NCBI RefSeq assembly: GCF_003298775.1 | Contig: NZ_QNTQ01000008.1 | Coordinates: 1 to 64,000, forward strand | Direction of reading: 5' to 3' | Length of the DNA stretch: 64,000 bases | Source: Rhodosalinus halophilus | Lineage (GTDB): Bacteria > Pseudomonadota > Alphaproteobacteria > Rhodobacterales > Rhodobacteraceae | In this document: piece by piece, positions 19,605 to 29,637 of the stretch | How positions within the stretch are numbered: the first letter of the stretch is position 1 | Layout: the number at the start of each line of letters is the position of its first letter | Notes under the pieces: model-generated | Databases searched by the model: none | What the model was told of the DNA's origin: nothing | What the model saw: only the letters and a program-made list of their open reading frames with translations | Position numbers and translations under genes: made by a program

Positions 19605-21628
19605 ATGTCATTGCTGATGGGGAGCATCGAGGGCTTTCCGCGGGGGCGCACGACGGAGCAGTTGCTGGCGCTGCTGGCTGTCGATTTCGATCCGCTGCGC
19701 CGCGCCGCGGTCGTCGCGGAGCTCGGCGAGCTGGCCCGTCAGGGCGCCATTCGGCGGGGCAGGGACGGGCGGTGGCGAGCGACGGCCCAGAGCCGTGCCG
19801 TGCAGGAGGGCCCGCCCGAGCCTGCCGAATCGGGCGCGACGGGTCCCTCTTCGACCTGGCGAATCTGACGCCGGGCGCCGGGCGGGTGATGCTGCGCGAC
19901 CAATACCGTTCCGCGCCCCGCATCGTGGACTACATCAGCCGCCAGTTCTACGGCGGCCGGCTTCGCGCGGCCGGCGACGTCGATCGCCTGAAGACGCCGG
20001 CTACCGCGCGGCCCGGTCTCGCCTGGACGGATGTCTCCGCGCGGAACGCACCGCAGACCGGTAACGTCAACCCGGCTGAAACGAGGGCCATCGTCGCGCA
20101 TCTCGAGGCGTTGCTGAGTGACGAAGGCTACGACGGCAGCGTGGGCGTCATCACGCCCTTTCGTCCGCAGGCCGTGGCGATCGACGAGGCCGTGCGCGCG
20201 TCGCTCTCTGCGAAGGCTCTCGAAAAGGCCGCGTTCCGCGCCGGCACGGTGGACAGCTTCCAGGGGCAGGAGCGCGACCTGATCCTCTTCTCGCCCTGCC
20301 TTGGCCCGGCCAGCGCCGCCTCTGCCGTGCAGTTCGTGCAGGACGATCCCGGCGCCGAGAGCTACGATCTCGTCCGCGCAGAGGAGACCCTTCCCGCCGG
20401 CCGGCGCTACCGCAGTCCCGCGCCCGCGCGGCTCAGCCTTCAGCCGGGGCAGGACAGGATTGCGGTCTATCTCTTCAAGGAGGCGGAGCCATGGCCGCGC
20501 AAGGCCACCGTGGAGCTCGGCACAACCGTGTCGCGGGCCGCGCCGATCGACCTCTGGGTCGAGCAGATGCCGGTGGCGGGCAGCGCGCAGATCCTGCTGC
20601 GCTCACCGGCCCTCGCGAAGCAGCACACGGTGGACTGGGGCGCGGCCGAGGAGATTCACCAGGACTGGGACAGGCTCGTCAAGGAGCTCGCAACGCCGGT
20701 CCCGACGATCCCTTCGCGGCTGGTTCTGCCCTGCGGGATGCAGGCCTGGCACGACAGTCCTCGGGCACCGGGCCTCTTGTCTCTCCTGTCGCAAAACGTG
20801 GACCGCCGCCGCGTGGACTGGGACAGCCTCGCGGCGCGGCTGGCCTCACGTCCCGAGGGCAGATACTGTATCTCCAGCGACGGAGAGCTTCCGGGCGCTG
20901 TTCCCGAGCCGGCCCGGGCGGAACTGACGCGGCTGACAGAGCGGGCGATCGGGGAGCTGGAGGAACAGATCGCGGGCCGCGCCGCCCCCGACACCGGCCC
21001 GCTGAAGTTCCTAACCTGGCAATTCCGGCTCTGTCCGCCATCGGTGGCCGACAATCTGATCGCCGCGCTCGAGGGAGACAGCGCGGTGAGCAGGCTTTTC
21101 TCACATCCGTCGCATTGGAAACTGGCGCTGCAGGGGCTCGGGCGGATCGCGGGCTCGGCCGCGCAGGAGCGGGCAGCGCTCGGCGCGCTTCTGCGCCGGA
21201 CGCCCGCGCGCTGGAACTGGCAGCGCGAAACCGCCTGCGCGGCCTTCCTGCTGTCGCGCTCGGAGACCGCGCCCAGCTTCCTCGCGCGATCCGACGTCGA
21301 GGTGCTCGTCGCGCGGGTGGTCGCAGAGTTCCGCGACAATCGCGGCACTGAATACACGACGTTCTTCTACGCGCCGTTCCTCCTCGTCGGCCTCCTGCGC
21401 TGGCGTCTGGTGGATCGCTACGCACTGGTCGCAGGCCGCGATCCGGCCGCGGACAGGCTGGACGACGCGATCAACGCTACGCTGCCCGACCTCCGGCGGG
21501 CGGCCGAAAGAAAGCCCGCTCTAGGGAAATACCTGAAAATCCTCGAGGATGCGCGGGACGAGTTGCGCGGCGAAGGGGCCAATCCGGAGCTGCTCATGGA
21601 CATCTACGGCAGCGCGTCGACCGGGTGA
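19605..21628 (+). pseudogene. Scar of a helicase gene and an Hsp70-like gene fused by deletions
   Basis: Three unrelated parts adjoin. From ATG 19605, about 65 residues resemble a winged-helix domain (RRAAVVAELGELARQGAIRR, GRDGRWRATA). In another frame from about 19845 follows the C-terminal half of a DNA2/AAA_12-type superfamily I helicase: SLFDLANLTPGAGRVMLRDQ, YRSAPRIVDYISRQFYGG, VGVITPFRPQAVAI and GTVDSFQGQERDLILFSPCL (motif V). The expected motif VI (NVAVSRAR-like) is missing. At about 20345 the frame runs into some 425 residues that resemble the C-terminal part of Hsp70-like proteins (ATVELGTTVSRAAPIDLWVE, QMPVAGSAQILLRS), ending at 21628. The helicase Walker A and the whole actin-like ATPase are gone. 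The Hsp70 assignment is tentative. I take it as the deletion remnant of a two-gene module. Confidence 0.6.
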
Positions 21629-22203
21629 GCCCGCGCGATCTGGCCATGACAGGGGGAGCGAAAGCTGGAGATCACGACAGGCCTGATCGCGGAGCGGCCC
21701 TGGATCGGTCTGATCCTCGACCTGCAAGAGACCCAGGAGATCACGCGACCGGGACACGTCACCGGGACTGTTTCGAACCGATGGCCAAGGGCAGCGCGGC
21801 TGCCCAGCGGATCGCGCGCCTCGTCAATGCCTGCGCCGCGTCTCGCCGAAGGGTCGACGGGCAGGTCTGGCAGCCTCGGCACAGAATGCGCGGCGCAACG
21901 ATCGACCGGACCCCCGGCCATCCGGTGCTGAGGGTGGCCGAGCTGCCGTGCCGATCGAGAGCGATTAACGGCTTCCGGATGCCTTGCACCGCCTCCCTGA
22001 TGCCGGCCAACTCCTCCACGGCGCTCGGCAATTCCTCACCCCTTCGATTCTCGGTTTCTCTCGGTCGATCCACGATCAATCCCGGCAAGGCAGCCGAGGT
22101 CATCGGAGCCCGGTCCCGGTGACAAATCGGGCAACAGCGGCCGGGCGTGACCCAAGTCCGCCTGACCGTCCTTACGGCAAGGGAGTGATTATGGGATATT
22201 GTC
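21629..22203. other. Non-coding or decayed stretch before tRNA-Asn
   Basis: About 575 bases show only short frames of atypical composition. None contains residues I can tie to a family, although a 114-codon minus-strand frame at 21759-22103 is open. I looked for a second copy of the tRNA-Asn 3' end (an att site) and for integrase motifs and saw neither. It is probably debris from the same deletion that created the helicase-Hsp70 scar. Confidence 0.4.
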
Positions 22204-22278
22204 TGGCTCCGGCGGCAGGATTCGAACCTGCGACCAATTGATTAACAGTCAACTGCTCTACCACTGAGCTACGCCGGA
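22204..22278 (-). tRNA. tRNA-Asn (anticodon GTT)
   Basis: Read on the minus strand, the 75-base gene begins TCCGGCGTAGCTCAGTGGTA, has the anticodon loop CTGTTAA with anticodon GTT, the T arm GGTTCGAATCC and ends CGCCGGAGCCA. The 7-bp acceptor stem TCCGGCG/CGCCGGA is perfect, the discriminator base is G as expected for tRNA-Asn, and CCA is encoded. It lies between the decayed stretch and the metallo-beta-lactamase gene. Confidence 0.97.
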
Positions 22279-22336
22279 GCGGTGACTGGCCTATAGCAAG
22301 GGCGGCGCGGCGCGTCCAGAGCCTGCGGCCGGTTTT

Positions 22337-23269
22337 TCACGCCGCTCCCGTCGGGTGGAACTCTGCCTCGGCCGAGAGCGGGCCGGCCGGGCGGACGAGG
22401 CCCCGGCCGGCCAGATCGACGAGATGGGCGAAGACGTTGCGTGCCGCCGCGGGGAGCAGTGCGGGCGGGGTGTCGGCGTAGATCCGGCGGGCGAGCGCAT
22501 CAGGGCTGCCGGGCGCCTCGGCAAGCGCGGCGCGAATCTGCGCTTCGCGGCTGCGGCGGTGGGCGATCAGCCAGTCGAGGCGCGCCGCGGGATCCTCGAC
22601 CGGCGCGCCGTGGCCGGGATGGAAGCTCTGCCAGCGCACGGACGCGAGGCGCGCGCAGGAGGCCATGAAATCGGTGAGATCGCCGTCGGGCGGCGAGACC
22701 AGCGAACTCGCCCATCCCATCACCAGATCGCCGGTGAAGAGCGCCTCCGCCTCGCGCCAGGCGAAGCACATGTGATTGCCGAAATGCCCCGGCGTGTGCA
22801 GCGCGGCCAGCCGCCAGCCGTCCCCCTCGACCTCCGCCGCGTCGGCCAGTGCGATGTCCGGCGCGAAGCCTGCATCCACCCCCTCGCCGCCGCCGGCGAG
22901 ACCCTCCGCCGCGAGCCGGCGCATCACCGCGCTCCGCCCCGAACGGGCGTCGCCGAAGGCCAGCACCGGCGCGCCGGTCGCGTCGCTCAGTCGCCGGGCG
23001 AGCGGCGCGTGGTCGAGATGGGCGTGGGTCACGAGAATATGGGTGATGTGCTGCTCCGGCCGCAGAGCGTCGAGGATCGCCTCCAGATGCGCAGGCTGGT
23101 CGGGGCCCGGGTCGATCACGGCGAGGCCGCGCTGGCCCAGGAGATAGGTGTTCGTCCCCCAGAAGGTCATCGGCGAGGGGTTGGGCGCGAGGATGCGGCG
23201 CAGCCCCGGCGCGAGGGTGACGGGAACGCCGGCGCGCGGCGCCTCGGGGCCGGTTTGCTGCTGGGTCAT
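22337..23269 (-). CDS. Metallo-beta-lactamase-fold hydrolase, LACTB2-like
   Basis: The 310-residue protein starts at ATG 23269. The zinc-binding motif THAHLDHAPLARRL (HxHxDH) is at about 87-100, followed by HTPGHFGNHMCF, the aspartate in LFTGDLVMGW and the histidine in FHPGHGAPVEDP. A C-terminal winged-helix segment (PPALLPAAARNVFAHLVDLA) is typical of LACTB2-like enzymes. Members include endoribonucleases and thioester hydrolases in the cytoplasm. It is divergent from the histidine kinase with a 39-base gap. The substrate is unknown. Confidence 0.85.
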   Translation of the reverse strand: MTQQQTGPEAPRAGVPVTLAPGLRRILAPNPSPMTFWGTNTYLLGQRGLAVIDPGPDQPAHLEAILDALRPEQHITHILVTHAHLDHAPLARRLSDATGAPVLAFGDARSGRSAVMRRLAAEGLAGGGEGVDAGFAPDIALADAAEVEGDGWRLAALHTPGHFGNHMCFAWREAEALFTGDLVMGWASSLVSPPDGDLTDFMASCARLASVRWQSFHPGHGAPVEDPAARLDWLIAHRRSREAQIRAALAEAPGSPDALARRIYADTPPALLPAAARNVFAHLVDLAGRGLVRPAGPLSAEAEFHPTGAA

Positions 23270-23308
23270 TGCGCTTCCGCTTTCCGACATCGGCGCCTAG
23301 GTTTAGGC

Positions 23309-24616
23309 ATGTTCTTCGGCTGGCTCAAACGCTACGTGCCGCGCGGACTCTACGGCCGCGCCGCGCTGATCCTGATCCTTCCCGTCGTCACGCTGCAACT
23401 CGTGGTCTCTGTGGTCTTCGTGCAGCGACACTTCGAGGGGGTGACCGAGCAGCTGACCCGCGGCGTCGCGCTGGAGCTTCGGCTCGTGCTCGACCGGCTC
23501 GAGGCCGCCGGCTGGCAGGAGGCCGGGCAGGTGGCCGGGGCCTTGCGGTATCGTCTGCGGCCCGTTTCCGCCGGTGCGGTTCCGGCCGACGACAGCCTGC
23601 GCTTCTACGATTTCTCCGGCCGTGTCGTGATCCGCGAGCTCGACGCGCGGCTGCCGGGTTTTCTCGCGCTCGAGCTGCCCGACGATTTCGACGTCACGCT
23701 CTACGCGGCGAGCGCGCGTGGGCCGGTGGCGCTCGACTTCGAGCGCGAGCGGGTGTCGGCCTCGAATCCGCACCAGCTTCTGGTGAACATGGTGGTCTTC
23801 GGCGTGATCTTCACGGTGATCGCCTTTCTCTACCTGCGCAACCAGCTGCGGCCGATCACGCGGCTGGCGGAGGCGGCCGAGGCCTTCGGGCGGGGCCAGG
23901 TGCTGCCCTACAAGCCCTCGGGCGCCGTCGAGGTGCGCGCGGCGGGCCGCGCCTTTCTCGACATGCGGGAGCGGATCGAGCGGCATATCGAGCAGCGCAC
24001 CATGATGCTCTCGGGCATCAGCCACGACCTGCGCACGCCGCTCACGCGCCTGCGGCTGGGGCTCAGCATGCTCGACGCAGAGGACCGCGCCCCGCTCGAG
24101 CGCGACGTGGAGGACATCGAGCGCCTGGTGGACGAGTTCCTCAGCTTCGCCCGGGGTGAGGCGGTCGCGGGCGAGGCGGTGGCGACCGATCCGCTGGCGC
24201 TGGTGCGCGAGGTCGTGGAGGATGCGGCGCGCAGCGGCGCGCCGGTCACGCTGGCCGAAGTCGAGGCGGCGGGGCAGGTGGCGCTCCGCCCGCTCGCCGT
24301 GCGCCGGGCGCTGGAGAACCTGATCGCCAACGCGGTGCGCTACGCCACGCGCGCCGAGGTCTCGGTGACGGCCAAGGGCGACATGCTGTGCATCGCGGTG
24401 GAGGACGACGGCCCCGGCATCCCGCCCGAGCGACGCGCAGAGGCGCTCAAGCCCTTCGCCAGGCTCGATCCCGCGCGCAACCAGGACCGGGGAACCGGCG
24501 TGGGGCTGGGCCTCGCGATCGCGGCGGATGTGGCGCGCGCCCATGGCGGTGCGCTGAAGCTGGCCGAGAGCGCGCGGCTGGGCGGTCTGCGGGCGGAGCT
24601 CCGCCTCGCCCGTTAG
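23309..24616 (+). CDS. EnvZ-like sensor histidine kinase
   Basis: The 435-residue membrane protein starts at ATG 23309. A first transmembrane segment (about 17-37, GRAALILILPVVTLQLVVSV) and a second (about 158-175, LLVNMVVFGVIFTVIAFLYL) frame a periplasmic sensor of about 120 residues. Then come HAMP, the H-box MLSGISHDLRTPLTRLRLGL with the phosphorylated histidine, the N-box LENLIANAVRYA and the G-boxes EDDGPGIPPE and DRGTGVGLGLAIAADVARAH. The H-box and architecture fit EnvZ, which pairs with OmpR. No response regulator is adjacent, so the partner lies elsewhere. The upstream gap is only 39 bases, shared with the divergent hydrolase gene. Confidence 0.88.
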   Translation: MFFGWLKRYVPRGLYGRAALILILPVVTLQLVVSVVFVQRHFEGVTEQLTRGVALELRLVLDRLEAAGWQEAGQVAGALRYRLRPVSAGAVPADDSLRFYDFSGRVVIRELDARLPGFLALELPDDFDVTLYAASARGPVALDFERERVSASNPHQLLVNMVVFGVIFTVIAFLYLRNQLRPITRLAEAAEAFGRGQVLPYKPSGAVEVRAAGRAFLDMRERIERHIEQRTMMLSGISHDLRTPLTRLRLGLSMLDAEDRAPLERDVEDIERLVDEFLSFARGEAVAGEAVATDPLALVREVVEDAARSGAPVTLAEVEAAGQVALRPLAVRRALENLIANAVRYATRAEVSVTAKGDMLCIAVEDDGPGIPPERRAEALKPFARLDPARNQDRGTGVGLGLAIAADVARAHGGALKLAESARLGGLRAELRLAR

Positions 24617-24691
24617 AGTCCTTGGGGGCAGGCCCGACCGGCGTGCCGGTGCAGCCGCGACACGAAGCGCGCCGAACGAGCTGCTGCGCGC

Positions 24692-26320
24692 TCAGCGCCC
24701 CTCGCGCAGCTTGAAGCGCTGCACCTTGCCGGTCTGGGTCTTGGGCAGCGCGTCGCAGAAGACGACCCGGCGCGGATACTTGTAGGGCGCGATGGTCGCC
24801 TTCACGAAGTCCTGCAGGGTCTTGACCATCGCCTCGTCGCCCGTTGCGCCCTCGGCCAGGACCACATGCGCCTCGACGATGGCGCCGCGGTCGGGGTCCG
24901 GGGCGCCGATCACGGCGCATTCCGCCACCGCGTCGTGCTTGAGCAGCGCGGCCTCCACTTCCGGCCCGGCGATGTTGTAGCCCGACGAGATGATCATGTC
25001 GTCCGAGCGCGCGGCGAAATGGAAATAGCCGTCTTCGTCCTGAAAGAAGGTGTCGCCGGTGATGTTCCAGCCGTCCTGCACGTAGTCACGCTGGCGCGGG
25101 TCGGCCATGTAGCGGCAGCCGGTGGGCCCCTTTACCGCGAGCCTTCCGGGGATCCCGCGCTCGACCTCGTTCATCTCGTCGTCGACGATCTTCGCCTCGT
25201 AGCCCGTGACCGGAAACCCGGTGCAGGCGGGCTTCGCGTCACCCAGGCGGTTGGAGATGAAGATGTGCAGCATCTCCGTCGCGCCGATCCCGTCGAGCAG
25301 CGGCTTGCCCGTGCGCCGCATCCAGTCCTCGAAGACGGGGCCGGGCAGGGTCTCGCCCGCCGAGACGGCGCAGCGCAGGGACGACAGGTCGGCGCCGTCC
25401 TCCATCGCGCGCAGCATGGCGAGATAGGCCGTGGGCGCGGTGAAGCAGACCGTCGCGCGATAGCGCTCGATGATCTCGATGAGGTTGGGCGGCGAGGCGG
25501 TCTCGAGCAGCGCCGCCGCCGCGCCGAAGCGCAGCGGGAACACCGCGAGCCCGCCGAGGCCGAAGGTGAAGGCCAGCGGCGGCGAGCCCACGAAGATGTC
25601 CTCGGGCGTGACCTTCAGCACCTCCTTCGCGTAGCCGTCCGCGATGATCAGGATGTCGCGGTGGAAATGCATCGTGGCCTTGGGCTGGCCGGTGGTGCCG
25701 GAGGTGAAGCCCAGCAGCGCCACGTCGTCGCGCCCGGTGCGCACCGCCTCGAACCGCACCGGTTTGTCGAGCGCCGCGCGGTCCAGCTCGGCGTCGTGGC
25801 TCGCGGTGCCGTCGAAGCCCACCACCGTCTCGAGCGTGCGCGAGTCCTTCGCGCAGGTCACGAGATCGTCCATCAGACGCGTGTCGCACAGCGCGAGCGT
25901 GACCTCGGCCTTGTCCACGATCTTGCCCAGCTCGCCGGCGCGCAGCATCGGCATGGTGTTGACGACGACCGCTCCCGCCTTGGTCGCAGCCAGCCAGCAG
26001 GCCACCATCGCGGGATTGTTTGCAGAGCGGATCAGCACGCGGTTTCCGGGCCTTACGCCGTAGTCTTCCACCAGTGCGCGGGCCAGGCGGTTGGTCCAGT
26101 CGGCGAGTTCCTTGTAGGTCCGCCGCCGCCCGTTGCCGATGAGGGCGGTGTGATCGCCGAAGCCCTTTTCCACCATTCGGTCGGTGAGTTCGACGCCGAC
26201 GTTGAGCCAATCGGGATAGTCGAAGCCGTCGAGCCGCATCTCCGGCCATTCCCCGAAGGGCGGCAGGTTGTCGCGCGCGAAGGTGTCCTCGTGGCCGCTC
26301 GGTCCCAGCTCGATGCTCAT
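24692..26320 (-). CDS. 2-aminobenzoate-CoA ligase (benzoate-CoA ligase family)
   Basis: The enzyme activates an aromatic acid with ATP and CoA in the cytoplasm. The 542-residue protein starts at ATG 26320 after GGGGGAGC. It has the AMP-binding motif LLGFTSGTTGQPKATMHFHR at about 200-220, DGIGATEMLHIF, the hinge region WNITGDTFFQDEDGYFHF and GRSDDMI-type core (AARSDDMIISSGYNIAGPEV), and the C-terminal lysine in LPKTQTGKVQRFKL. It is the last gene of the operon that begins with the 2-aminobenzoyl-CoA monooxygenase/reductase homologue, which argues for 2-aminobenzoate (anthranilate) as substrate; salicylate is the alternative. Length is normal for the family. Confidence 0.85.
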   Translation of the reverse strand: MSIELGPSGHEDTFARDNLPPFGEWPEMRLDGFDYPDWLNVGVELTDRMVEKGFGDHTALIGNGRRRTYKELADWTNRLARALVEDYGVRPGNRVLIRSANNPAMVACWLAATKAGAVVVNTMPMLRAGELGKIVDKAEVTLALCDTRLMDDLVTCAKDSRTLETVVGFDGTASHDAELDRAALDKPVRFEAVRTGRDDVALLGFTSGTTGQPKATMHFHRDILIIADGYAKEVLKVTPEDIFVGSPPLAFTFGLGGLAVFPLRFGAAAALLETASPPNLIEIIERYRATVCFTAPTAYLAMLRAMEDGADLSSLRCAVSAGETLPGPVFEDWMRRTGKPLLDGIGATEMLHIFISNRLGDAKPACTGFPVTGYEAKIVDDEMNEVERGIPGRLAVKGPTGCRYMADPRQRDYVQDGWNITGDTFFQDEDGYFHFAARSDDMIISSGYNIAGPEVEAALLKHDAVAECAVIGAPDPDRGAIVEAHVVLAEGATGDEAMVKTLQDFVKATIAPYKYPRRVVFCDALPKTQTGKVQRFKLREGR

Positions 26321-26362
26321 GGTTCGCTCCCCCCGTTGCGTTGGCCGCGTTCTTGGCGTGTC

Positions 26363-27499
26363 TCAGCCCATGGTCTGGCGCGCGATGATGATCTTCTGCA
26401 CGTCGCTCGCGCCCTCGTAAATCCTGAGCGCGCGAATCTCGCGATACAGGCTCTCGACGATCTCGCCCGACTTCACGCCGTCGCCGCCGTGCAGCTGCAC
26501 GGCCTGGTCGATGACCTTCTGTGCGGTCTCGGTCGCGTGCAGCTTGGCCATCGCGGCCTCGCGGCTCACCCGCGCGGCGCCCATGTCCTTCGTCCAGGCC
26601 GCGCGATAGACGAGCAGCGCCGAGGCGTCGACGCCCAGCGCCATCTCGGCGATGTGGCCCTGCACCATCTGAAGCTCGGCCAGCTTCGCGCCGCCCACCT
26701 CGCGGGCCGTGACCCGCGCCACCGCCTCGTCGAGCGCGCGGCGCGCAAAGCCCAGCGCCGCGGCCCCCACGGTGGAGCGGAAGACGTCGAGCACCGACAT
26801 GGCGATGGCGAAGCCGCGGCCGCCTTCGCCGATCCTTGCATCGGCGGGCAGCTTCACACCGTCGAAGGAGAGCCGCGCCAGCGGATGCGGCGCGATCACC
26901 TCAAGCCGCTCCGCGACCGTCAGGCCCGGCGTGTCGGCGGGGACGAGAAAGGCCGAGAGCCCCTTGGCGCCCGGCGCCTCGCCGGTGCGGGCGAAGACGG
27001 TGTAGACATCGGCGATCCCGCCGTTGGAAATCCAGGTCTTCTCCCCGTCGAGCCGCCAGCCGTCGCCCTCGGGCGTCGCGGTCATCGCCGTGTTGGCCAC
27101 GTCGGAGCCGCTCGCCGGCTCGGTCAGCGCGAAGGCCGAGATCGCCTCGCCCGCCCGCGTCCTTTCCAGCCAGGCGCGCTGGTCGGGCGTGCCGAAGAGC
27201 GAGACCGCGCCCATCCCCAGGCCCTGCATCGCGAAGGCGAAATCTGCGAGCCCGTCATGCCGCGCGAGCGTCTCGCGGATGAGGCAGAGCGCGCGCACGT
27301 CGAGCGTCTCGCCCTCGGCCGCGCCCGAGTGGCGCAGGAAGCCCGCCGCGCCGAGATCGGCCACCAGCTTGCGGCAGGCGGCGTCGACGTCCGAATGATC
27401 AACCGGGAGGTTGGCCGCGCACCACGCGTCCAGCCGTTCGGCCAACGCGCGGTGACGATCCTCGAAAAACGGCCAGCGAAGGAAACTCTCGTCTGCCAT
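26363..27499 (-). CDS. Acyl-CoA dehydrogenase
   Basis: The 378-residue flavoprotein starts at ATG 27499 ([20 protein letters not shown]). FAD-binding and substrate motifs are in [17 protein letters not shown] and [19 protein letters not shown]; the C-terminal domain has [40 protein letters not shown] and [20 protein letters not shown]. In this operon it probably oxidises an alicyclic or open-chain CoA intermediate after ring reduction. The 43-base gap to the ligase gene and 101-base gap from the hydratase gene are compatible with one transcript. Confidence 0.88.
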   Translation of the reverse strand: MADESFLRWPFFEDRHRALAERLDAWCAANLPVDHSDVDAACRKLVADLGAAGFLRHSGAAEGETLDVRALCLIRETLARHDGLADFAFAMQGLGMGAVSLFGTPDQRAWLERTRAGEAISAFALTEPASGSDVANTAMTATPEGDGWRLDGEKTWISNGGIADVYTVFARTGEAPGAKGLSAFLVPADTPGLTVAERLEVIAPHPLARLSFDGVKLPADARIGEGGRGFAIAMSVLDVFRSTVGAAALGFARRALDEAVARVTAREVGGAKLAELQMVQGHIAEMALGVDASALLVYRAAWTKDMGAARVSREAAMAKLHATETAQKVIDQAVQLHGGDGVKSGEIVESLYREIRALRIYEGASDVQKIIIARQTMG

Positions 27500-27600
27500 G
27501 TCCCTGTCGTGTCCTTTGCGGTGAGCGGCGTTTTTTTCGTATGAAAGATCGCCGCGGTCTCTGTGACGCCCGCGAAGAGTTTTCGATCGAAAATTCTTCT

Positions 27601-28413
27601 TCAGTCTCCCTGGAAGACCGGCTTTTCCTTCGCTGCGAAGGCGCGGTAGGCGCGCCGGAAATCCTCGGTCTGCATGCAGATCGCCTGTGCCTGCGCCTCC
27701 GCCTCGATCGCCTGATCGAGGCCCATCGACCATTCCTGATTGAGCTGCGTCTTGGTCATCATGTGCGCGAAGTTCGGCCCCGCCGCGATCTTCGCAGCCA
27801 GCGCCAGCGCTTCCTCCTCCAGCTTGTCGGCCGGGTGAAGCGCGTTGAAGAAGCCCCAGTTCAGCCCCTCCTCGGCCGACATCGACCGGCCGGTGTAGAG
27901 CAGTTCGGCCGCCCGGCCCTGGCCGATGATGCGGGGCAGCATCGCGCAGGCGCCCATGTCGCAGCCCGCCAGCCCGACACGGGTGAACAGGAAGGCCGTC
28001 TTCGCCTCGGGCGTGCCCAGGCGCAGGTCCGAGGCCATGGCGACGATCGCTCCCGCTCCGGCGCAGACGCCGTCCACCGCCGCGATCACGGGCTTGCCGC
28101 AATGGATCATGGCCTTGACCAGATCCCCGGTCATCCGCGTGAAGGCCAAAAGATCCTTCATGTCCATCTCGGTGAGCGGGCCGATGATGTCGTGCACGTC
28201 GCCGCCGGACGAGAAGTTTCCAGCGTTCGAGGCGAAGATCACTACGTCCACGTCCTCGGCGTAGGCCAGCGCGCGAAAGGTGTCGCGCAGCTCGGCGTAG
28301 CTGTCGAAGGTGAGCGGGTTCTTGCGGTCCGGCCGGTTCAGCCGGATCGTCGCGACCCCGTCCGCGCAGCGCCACTGGAAGTGCGTGGGCTCAATCCCGG
28401 CCATCCGCGTCAT
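27601..28413 (-). CDS. Enoyl-CoA hydratase/isomerase family protein
   Basis: The 270-residue protein (ATG 28413; a second ATG at 28404 is possible) has the crotonase pattern: [20 protein letters not shown], the oxyanion-hole segment [19 protein letters not shown], then [20 protein letters not shown] and [20 protein letters not shown]. The second catalytic glutamate of classic hydratases is replaced here by aspartate or glycine (AGCDMGA), so it could be an isomerase or a ring-opening hydrolase-type member. Its start overlaps the end of the MarR gene by 23 bases, which implies translational coupling inside the aromatic operon. Confidence 0.85.
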   Translation of the reverse strand: MTRMAGIEPTHFQWRCADGVATIRLNRPDRKNPLTFDSYAELRDTFRALAYAEDVDVVIFASNAGNFSSGGDVHDIIGPLTEMDMKDLLAFTRMTGDLVKAMIHCGKPVIAAVDGVCAGAGAIVAMASDLRLGTPEAKTAFLFTRVGLAGCDMGACAMLPRIIGQGRAAELLYTGRSMSAEEGLNWGFFNALHPADKLEEEALALAAKIAAGPNFAHMMTKTQLNQEWSMGLDQAIEAEAQAQAICMQTEDFRRAYRAFAAKEKPVFQGD

Positions 28414-28894
28414 GCTGGTCTCTCCCTATGCGTGCGAGCAGCTCGATCGCCGGATCGAGCTCCTCGGCTGTGATGTCCTTCAAGAGTTCGTTCACCCGCG
28501 CTTCGTGCCAGCCCGCCATCTCCGCGAAGCGGGCGCGCCCGTCCTCGGTCAGCCGCACGCGCATCGCGCGGCGGTCGCCCTCGACGCGCAGGCGCTCGAC
28601 GTGGCCCTCGCCGGCGAGCCGCTCGACGATGCCGGTGACGTTGCCGTTCGAGACCTTGAGCATTGCGGAAAGCTCGCTCATGCGCAGGCCGGCGGGCCGG
28701 CGGTAGAGCGCGGCCAGCACGTCGAAGCGGGGCAGGGTGCTGTCGTGCTCGGTCCTGAGTTCGTCGCGCAGCCGCGCCTCGATGTGGCGCGTGGCTTCGA
28801 GCATGCGCAGCCACAGGCGCAGCCGCTGTTTGGAGAGGGGCGCACGCGCCGCCTCCTCCGCCCTGTCGGGCGTCCTCGGCTCCGGCGCGCTCAT
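28391..28894 (-). CDS. MarR-family regulator of the aromatic-CoA operon
   Basis: The 167-residue protein starts at ATG 28894, overlapping the SDR stop by four bases. The winged-helix DNA-binding part includes [40 protein letters not shown] and the wing [20 protein letters not shown]. MarR-type proteins often repress aromatic catabolism and release DNA when the aryl-CoA ligand binds. Being in the middle of the operon it would control itself. The perfect 12-bp inverted repeat at 31978-32009, in the promoter region between this operon and ridA, is the obvious candidate operator. Confidence 0.88.
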   Translation of the reverse strand: MSAPEPRTPDRAEEAARAPLSKQRLRLWLRMLEATRHIEARLRDELRTEHDSTLPRFDVLAALYRRPAGLRMSELSAMLKVSNGNVTGIVERLAGEGHVERLRVEGDRRAMRVRLTEDGRARFAEMAGWHEARVNELLKDITAEELDPAIELLARIGRDQHDADGRD

Positions 28895-29637
28895 GTCTCG
28901 CCTCCGGAGATCGAGATCGCCTGCCCGGTGATGCCGTCGGAGCCCGGCCCGCAGAGCCACAGCGCGGCGGCGGTGACCTCTTCGGGGCGGATCAACCGCT
29001 TCTGCGGGCTGTTCTTCGCCAGCTCCGCGCGTGCCTCCGTCTCGCTCATGCCGGTCTTCTCGACGATGTTGGCCACGCTTCGGTCGGTCATCTCGGTGTC
29101 GAGAAAGCCGGGGCAGAGGGCGTTGACGGTGACGTTGGACCGCGCGGCCTCGAGCGCCGCGGCGCGCACCAGGCCCACGACCCCGTGCTTGGCGGCCGTG
29201 TAGGCGGTGACGTAGGGGTAGCCCTTGAGCCCCGAGGTCGAGGCCACGGCGATAAGGCGGCCCCAGTCGGCCTTCCTGAGCCGCGTCCAGCCCTCGCGCA
29301 GGGTGTAGAAGACGCCAGTGAGGTTCACCGCGAGCATGTGGTCCCAGAGCGCGTCGTCGGTGCGGTGGAGCGGCGCGCTTTCGGCGGCGCCAGCGTTGGC
29401 GACGACGATTTCCGGGCTGCCGGCCGCCTCGAACATGGCCTTGACCGACGCCGGATCGGTCACGTCGCACCGCACGGGGCGGAGGGCAGGGTGGCCCCCG
29501 GCCACCTGCTCGAGCGCCTCCATCCGTCGGCCGGCGATCCAGACGGTGGCCCCGGCCGCCGCCAGCCCGCGGGCCAGGTCGGCGCCAAGCCCCGAGCCTC
29601 CGCCCGTGACCAGCGCGGTGCGGCCCTCCAGCGTCAT
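28891..29637 (-). CDS. SDR-family dehydrogenase (3-hydroxyacyl-CoA dehydrogenase-like)
   Basis: The 248-residue protein starts at ATG 29637, overlapping the upstream stop by four bases. It is a classical short-chain dehydrogenase: [20 protein letters not shown] for NAD(P), the NAG motif in [11 protein letters not shown], and the catalytic Ser/Tyr/Lys in [20 protein letters not shown]. The C-terminal [19 protein letters not shown] is standard. It sits between the monooxygenase/reductase gene and the MarR gene and probably oxidises a hydroxyl group of the ring-derived CoA ester. Confidence 0.87.
   Translation of the reverse strand: MTLEGRTALVTGGGSGLGADLARGLAAAGATVWIAGRRMEALEQVAGGHPALRPVRCDVTDPASVKAMFEAAGSPEIVVANAGAAESAPLHRTDDALWDHMLAVNLTGVFYTLREGWTRLRKADWGRLIAVASTSGLKGYPYVTAYTAAKHGVVGLVRAAALEAARSNVTVNALCPGFLDTEMTDRSVANIVEKTGMSETEARAELAKNSPQKRLIRPEEVTAAALWLCGPGSDGITGQAISISGGET

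Noticed and set aside
21759-22103. A 114-codon minus-strand frame as a gene
   Set aside because: It has no ribosome binding site, no recognisable family residues and odd composition next to a deletion scar.
21629-22278. Integrated element or att site at tRNA-Asn
   Set aside because: No integrase gene and no second copy of the tRNA 3' end were found in the window. The tRNA-side scar is compatible with a lost island but does not show it.
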